DNA of 9,249 nucleotides, from assembly GCA_031257135.1 (NCBI GenBank), contig JAIRPH010000180.1:1-9249 (forward strand), in the 5' to 3' direction. Below, one piece after another: positions 6,280-9,249 of this stretch. The stretch comes from Spirochaetaceae bacterium (GTDB lineage: Bacteria; Spirochaetota; Spirochaetia; Treponematales; Breznakiellaceae). A model generated the notes under the pieces. The model made no database searches. It was given only the letters and a program-made list of their open reading frames with translations, and was not told the origin of the DNA. The position numbers were made by a program, and so were the translations under genes. Numbering within the stretch: position 1 is the first letter of the stretch; each line of letters begins with the position of its first letter.

Positions 6280-7155
6280 ATGAAAGATATAGATAATACC
6301 GCCCGGGCCGAAGTGCTGGTCCGCGCGCTCCCCTATATTCAGCAATATCAGGGGAAAACGATGGTAGTTAAGTACGGCGGAAACGCGATGATCAACGCTG
6401 AACTTAAATCCGCGGTCATCCAAGACGTGATCCTCATGTCCTGCGTAGGGATTAGAATCGCGCTGGTTCACGGCGGCGGACCCGAAATCGACGCCATGCT
6501 GAAAGCCGTGGGCAAAGAAAGCCGCTTCGTCCGGGGACTGCGCTATACCGATGAGGAAACTATGGAAATCGTACAGATGGTCCTCTGCGGCAAGATAAAC
6601 AAGGATATTACCGCGCTGATCCAGCAGAGCGGAGGACGAGCCGTCGGCGTCTGCGGCATCGACGGCGGTCTGTTGCAGGCAAAACGGCTCGTCTCAGGCG
6701 GGGAAGACCTCGGATTCGTTGGAGACATCGAAACCGTTGAAACCTCGGTGTTGGAAGATATCCTGAATTCCGGGGCGATTCCGGTGGTTTCCTCGGTTGC
6801 CATCGGGATCGGGACCGAAGCGGGTCGGCCCCTGAACATAAACGCGGACATTGCGGCCGCGAAGATCGCCGGAGCGATGAAAGCGGAAAAACTCCTCCTG
6901 ATGACCGATGTTCAGGGACTGCTCAGAGATGTCCAGAACCCGGATTCGCTGATCAAAACCCTTACTAAAGCCGAACTTGAAGGGCTGAAAACAGCGGGCG
7001 TCGTCAGCAAGGGCATGATCCCCAAGACCGACTGCTGTACCCTTGCTTTAGAGGGAGGCGTGAAAAAGGCGCATATCATCGACGGCAGACTTCCGCACGC
7101 CTTGCTCGTGGAACTGTTCACCGATGAAGGCATCGGTACGATGATCGAAAACTAA
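6280..7155 (+). CDS. argB: N-acetylglutamate kinase
   Basis: Phosphorylates N-acetyl-L-glutamate with ATP, the second step of the acetylated ornithine/arginine route in the cytoplasm. The 291-residue length is normal. Amino-acid-kinase motifs: VVKYGGNAM (29-37) with catalytic K31, substrate-binding LVHGGGPEID (62-71), R88 in GLRYTD, LNINADIAA (185-193) with N186/D190, and K249 in GMIPKTD. Residues 1-25 (EVLVRALPYIQQYQG) form the extra N-terminal helix seen in hexameric, arginine-inhibited enzymes such as those of Thermotoga and Pseudomonas, so feedback inhibition by arginine is likely. The ATG is fixed by an in-frame TAG two codons upstream (6274-6276). Only AGG two bases before the ATG resembles a ribosome site. 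argD follows after 34 bp on the same strand. Confidence 0.95.
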   Translation: MKDIDNTARAEVLVRALPYIQQYQGKTMVVKYGGNAMINAELKSAVIQDVILMSCVGIRIALVHGGGPEIDAMLKAVGKESRFVRGLRYTDEETMEIVQMVLCGKINKDITALIQQSGGRAVGVCGIDGGLLQAKRLVSGGEDLGFVGDIETVETSVLEDILNSGAIPVVSSVAIGIGTEAGRPLNINADIAAAKIAGAMKAEKLLLMTDVQGLLRDVQNPDSLIKTLTKAELEGLKTAGVVSKGMIPKTDCCTLALEGGVKKAHIIDGRLPHALLVELFTDEGIGTMIEN

Positions 7156-7189
7156 TTTTTTTCTTTTTTCTAGGAAACAAGGGGTTACT
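7156..7189 (+). other. argB-argD spacer with long pyrimidine tract
   Basis: Directly after the argB stop come seven T, C, six T, C (7156-7170), then AAGGGG (7179-7184), which serves as the argD ribosome site five bases before its ATG. No hairpin precedes the T-tract, so it is not a standard intrinsic terminator, and read-through from argB into argD is expected. The tract could be a ribosomal protein S1 contact or a polymerase slippage site. Confidence 0.5.
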
Positions 7190-8350
7190 ATGAATGACGT
7201 TTTTATGAATACTTATCACCGCCTGCCGGTAACTTTTGCCCGGGGGCAGGGATCGCGGCTTATAGACACAGCGGGGAAACCGTATCTGGATTTTACTTCA
7301 GGTATTGCGGTGAATTGTCTCGGTCACGGGCATCCGGCGGTGGTGAAGGCTATTTCCGAGCAGACTGCCCGGCTTAACCATGTGTGCAACTACTATCAGA
7401 GCGACGTATCCGCGGCTTTTGCGGAACAACTCGTCGCCGCCTGCGCCCCCGCGGGGATGCGTAAGGTTTTTCTCGGTAATTCCGGCGCGGAAGCCAACGA
7501 AGGAGCCTGCAAAATCGCCCGGAAGTATTCTCTCAAGAAGTACGGTCCGGGACGGCATACGATTGTTACCCTCAAAGGCAGTTTTCATGGAAGGACCATA
7601 ACTACCCTTTCCGCAACGGGTCAGGAAAAATTTCACAAAGACTTCGGTCCTTTTACCGAGGGATTCCGATTCGTTCAGTCCGGGGACATCGGCGCGCTGG
7701 ATAGGGCTTTAGACAAGACCGCTACCGCGGGTTTTCTCATCGAAGCGATCCAAGGGGAGAGCGGAATCCTCCCGCAAAGCCCCGCGTATATCGAAGCCGC
7801 GGCGAAGTTTTGCGCGGACCGGGATATTCTCCTCATGTTCGATGAAATCCAATGCGGCATGGGACGGACCGGAACATTCCTCGGCTGTGAAGCCTATAAG
7901 GTACGTCCCGATATTGTTACCCTTGCCAAGGGACTTTCCGCGGGCGTCCCGGTAGGAGCGGTCCTTGCCGGAGAAAAAGCCGCGGATGTCTTTGAGGTCA
8001 GCGATCACGGCAGTACCTTCGGAGGAAATCCCCTCGCCGCGGCCGCGGGGCTGGCGGTCTTGCGGATCGTAAACAATCCGGCTTTTCTCGCGGACATTAC
8101 CCGGAAAGGACAGATGATTCAGGATAAACTTCGCGCTTGGAATCACCCGCGAATCAAGGAGATTCGGGGGAAAGGTCTCATGATTGGAGTTGACATCGAC
8201 GCTCCGGCATGGGACGTACTGGAATCAGCCTTAGCTCAGGGGGTTTTGATCCTTTCGGCGGGTCCGAATACCCTGCGGTTCCTGCCTCCTTACGTCATTA
8301 CCGACGAGGAGATCGATCAAGGGCTGGAAATACTGAAGAAGATTTTGTAA
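7190..8350 (+). CDS. argD: Acetylornithine aminotransferase
   Basis: PLP-dependent class III aminotransferase, 386 residues (family about 380-405), converting N-acetylglutamate semialdehyde to N-acetylornithine with glutamate as amino donor, two steps after ArgB. Visible motifs: YLDFTSGIAVNCLGHGHP (32-49), phosphate-binding NSGAEANE (97-104), SFHGRT (131-136), Asp218 in MFDEIQCGMGRTG that contacts the pyridine nitrogen, the PLP lysine K247 in TLAKGLSAGVPVGA, and STFGGNPLAAAA (275-286) with T276. Strong match throughout. Ornithine- or succinylornithine-specific relatives look similar, but the adjacent argB favours the arginine pathway. The reductase gene argC, which acts between them, is not in this window. 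The ATG at 7190 has AAGGGG at a good distance. Confidence 0.95.
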   Translation: MNDVFMNTYHRLPVTFARGQGSRLIDTAGKPYLDFTSGIAVNCLGHGHPAVVKAISEQTARLNHVCNYYQSDVSAAFAEQLVAACAPAGMRKVFLGNSGAEANEGACKIARKYSLKKYGPGRHTIVTLKGSFHGRTITTLSATGQEKFHKDFGPFTEGFRFVQSGDIGALDRALDKTATAGFLIEAIQGESGILPQSPAYIEAAAKFCADRDILLMFDEIQCGMGRTGTFLGCEAYKVRPDIVTLAKGLSAGVPVGAVLAGEKAADVFEVSDHGSTFGGNPLAAAAGLAVLRIVNNPAFLADITRKGQMIQDKLRAWNHPRIKEIRGKGLMIGVDIDAPAWDVLESALAQGVLILSAGPNTLRFLPPYVITDEEIDQGLEILKKIL

Positions 8351-8360
8351 GCCGGTAAAA

Positions 8361-8383
8361 GGCGGCGCGGATCATGCGCCGCC
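8361..8383. terminator. GC-rich hairpin between convergent argD and terD
   Basis: GGCGGCGC (8361-8368) and GCGCCGCC (8376-8383) pair perfectly over 8 bp around a 7-base loop. It lies 11 bp after the argD stop and 7 bp beyond the terD stop. On the minus strand the stem is followed by TTTT, fitting terD termination. On the plus strand no T-run follows, so argD termination would be less efficient or factor-dependent. Confidence 0.75.
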
Positions 8384-8389
8384 GCTGTC

Positions 8390-8971
8390 TCAGGCGACGG
8401 CAATGCCGAAGTTGGTTGCTAACGCCCCTAATCCGCCTTGAAAACCCATGCCGATAGCGTTGAATTTCCATTCAGCTCCGCTTCGGTACAGCTCCGCGGC
8501 TACTACTGCGGTTTCGACGGAAAAATCTTCTCCCAAGTCAAAGCGCAGGAGTTCGATTTTTTTTACTTCGTCGAACACCCGGATATACGCATTGCTGACC
8601 TGCCCGAAATTCTGCCGTCTGGCTTCAGCTTCGTAGATGGTAGCCGTAAAGTCTATTTTATGAATGGACCCTGGTATGAGCGTCAAATCGACCTTAATTT
8701 GCTCGTCGTCTCCATCTCCTATACCGGTTCGGTTGTCCCCGAGATGAGTGACCCCGCCGCTGGGATGTTTCAGATTGCTGTAAAACACAAAATCTTTTTC
8801 TCCCGATACTTTTCCTGTTTCGGTAAGCAAAAAAGCCGCGGTATCCAGATCAAAATCAGCCCGGCCGTCATATTTATTCGTATCCCAGCCAAGCCCTATG
8901 ATGAGTTTCGATAATCCCGGATTGTCCTTGGTCAAGTCAACTTTTTGTCCCTTTTGGAGACTAATAGCCAT
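8390..8971 (-). CDS. terD: TerD-family calcium-binding stress protein
   Basis: A 193-residue protein, normal for the TerD/TerE/YceD family linked to tellurite resistance, phage and general stress responses. It opens MAISLQKGQKVDLTK, the family N-terminus. Acidic calcium-site segments are clear: GWDTNKYDGRADFDLD (28-43) and GDNRTGIGDGDDEQIKVDL (78-96). Further family features are FYSNLKHPSGGVTH (63-76) and NAYIRVFD (127-134), then RFDLGEDFSVETAVVAAELYR (143-163) and a hydrophobic Gly-rich end. It is cytoplasmic, with no signal peptide. Unlike the plasmid ter operons, no terA, terB, terC, terE or terZ partner is next to it here. The strong AGGGAGGG ribosome site (8983-8976) and consensus promoter suggest high expression. 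The precise role is unknown; tellurite resistance should not be assumed for a lone member. Confidence 0.92.
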   Translation of the reverse strand: MAISLQKGQKVDLTKDNPGLSKLIIGLGWDTNKYDGRADFDLDTAAFLLTETGKVSGEKDFVFYSNLKHPSGGVTHLGDNRTGIGDGDDEQIKVDLTLIPGSIHKIDFTATIYEAEARRQNFGQVSNAYIRVFDEVKKIELLRFDLGEDFSVETAVVAAELYRSGAEWKFNAIGMGFQGGLGALATNFGIAVA

Positions 8972-8999
8972 GTTACCCTCCCTAATTGAGATTTATAGT

Positions 9000-9028
9000 A
9001 TAATAATCCCCGAACTTGTATCTGTCAA
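9000..9028 (-). promoter_or_regulatory. Consensus sigma-70 promoter of terD
   Basis: On the minus strand TTGACA (9028-9023), 17 bases, TATTAT (9005-9000), then ACTATAAAT. The -35 is perfect and the -10 has one mismatch. The expected start near 8993 leaves a leader of about 21 bases with the AGGGAGGG ribosome site. An overlapping TATACT would need a 20-base spacer and is less likely. The -35 sits two bases from the direct repeat at 9031-9060. Confidence 0.8.
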
Positions 9029-9030
9029 TC

Positions 9031-9060
9031 CGTTAAACCGGCTCTGCGTTAAACCGGCTC
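9031..9060. repeat. Two 14-bp direct repeats upstream of terD
   Basis: CGTTAAACCGGCTC occurs at 9031-9044 and identically at 9047-9060, separated by TG (16-bp period). The second copy supplies one arm of the hairpin at 9052-9067. The pair lies between the dehydrogenase stop codon and the terD -35 box, so it could be an operator for terD, part of the terminator, or a small local duplication. Confidence 0.8.
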
Positions 9061-9067
9061 GCCGGTT
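9052..9067 (-). terminator. Hairpin over the dehydrogenase stop codon
   Basis: AACCGGC (9052-9058), TC, GCCGGTT (9061-9067): perfect 7-bp arms with a 2-base loop, or six pairs with a 4-base loop. It overlaps the TAA at 9068-9066 of the minus-strand dehydrogenase gene. The upstream arm could instead pair with the second repeat copy (9036-9042), giving two alternative folds. Only a TTTAA follows, so if it terminates, it is not a classical T-run terminator. Confidence 0.4.
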
Positions 9068-9249
9068 AGGGCAGTTCGATCATGACTTTAACCGTATCCG
9101 GATGCCCCGCCGCGGCGTACTCGTAAGCCTCTATCGCATCGGCGAACGGAAAAGTCTTGCTGATAAGCCGCTTAATGTCAATCTTGCCCGCGCTTACCAG
9201 CGCGGCGGCCCGGTCAAAGGCGTTGGCGTACCGGAAAATCGTCTCAATC
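9066..9249 (-). CDS. Zinc-dependent polyol/alcohol dehydrogenase, C-terminal part (incomplete)
   Basis: The last 60 codons plus stop TAA of a gene that continues beyond the right edge. The translation begins IETIFRYANAFDRAAALVSAG and ends ADAIEAYEYAAAGHPDTVKVMIELP, the typical end of the medium-chain dehydrogenase superfamily in the sorbitol/xylitol/threonine dehydrogenase group: the FRYAN segment, GKID-xxxLI-xxxFP, and the helix DAIEAYE followed by KVMIE. In these enzymes FRYAN belongs to the substrate/subunit interface region, with the NAD-binding domain earlier in the chain. The zinc ligands and the substrate-determining part are outside the window, so the substrate cannot be named; sorbitol or xylitol is the best guess. 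The codon usage matches the neighbours. Confidence 0.85.
   Translation of the reverse strand, partial: IETIFRYANAFDRAAALVSAGKIDIKRLISKTFPFADAIEAYEYAAAGHPDTVKVMIELP

Overview
The window reads as chromosomal DNA of a flagellated spirochaete, most likely a Treponema-like organism with a fairly balanced G+C content, possibly one of the insect-gut lineages. The evidence is the compact flgF-flgG-flgJ rod gene set with a muramidase-less FlgJ, TTG start usage, a sigma-28 type promoter in front of the flagellar genes, and the style of the proteins. The species is inferred and cannot be fixed from this sequence alone.

Layout. Positions 1-473 hold no convincing gene. They contain a short palindrome and an exact-period 21-bp tandem repeat of about 11 copies (91-318). 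A likely extended -10 promoter lies directly against the first gene. Positions 474-4011 (+) encode two ABC exporter half-transporters whose genes overlap by 8 bp. Their nucleotide-binding domains are degenerate in complementary ways, which is the pattern of a heterodimeric exporter with one catalytic and one non-catalytic ATP site. This pair runs tail to tail, with a 7-bp overlap, into a minus-strand flagellar operon read flgF (6108-5257), flgG (5240-4440), flgJ (4424-4005). These encode proximal rod, distal rod and rod-binding/assembly proteins of the periplasmic flagellum.

The 171-bp divergent region 6109-6279 carries a sigma-28-like promoter towards flgF and a sigma-70-like promoter towards argB. 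argB and argD (6280-8350, +) encode two consecutive steps of ornithine/arginine synthesis: N-acetylglutamate kinase, then acetylornithine aminotransferase. A strong GC hairpin separates argD from the convergent terD gene (8971-8390, -), which encodes a TerD-family calcium-binding stress protein with its own consensus promoter. The window ends inside the 3' part of a zinc-dependent polyol/alcohol dehydrogenase gene (-), whose stop codon lies in a perfect hairpin linked to a 14-bp direct repeat.

Most genes belong to well-known families. The less ordinary signals are the minisatellite, the complementary ABC-site degeneracy, two plus-strand genes that look nearly leaderless with the same TAGGTNATG start context, the sigma-28 promoter, and the repeat-hairpin element next to terD. 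I saw no clear evidence of an undescribed multi-gene system.
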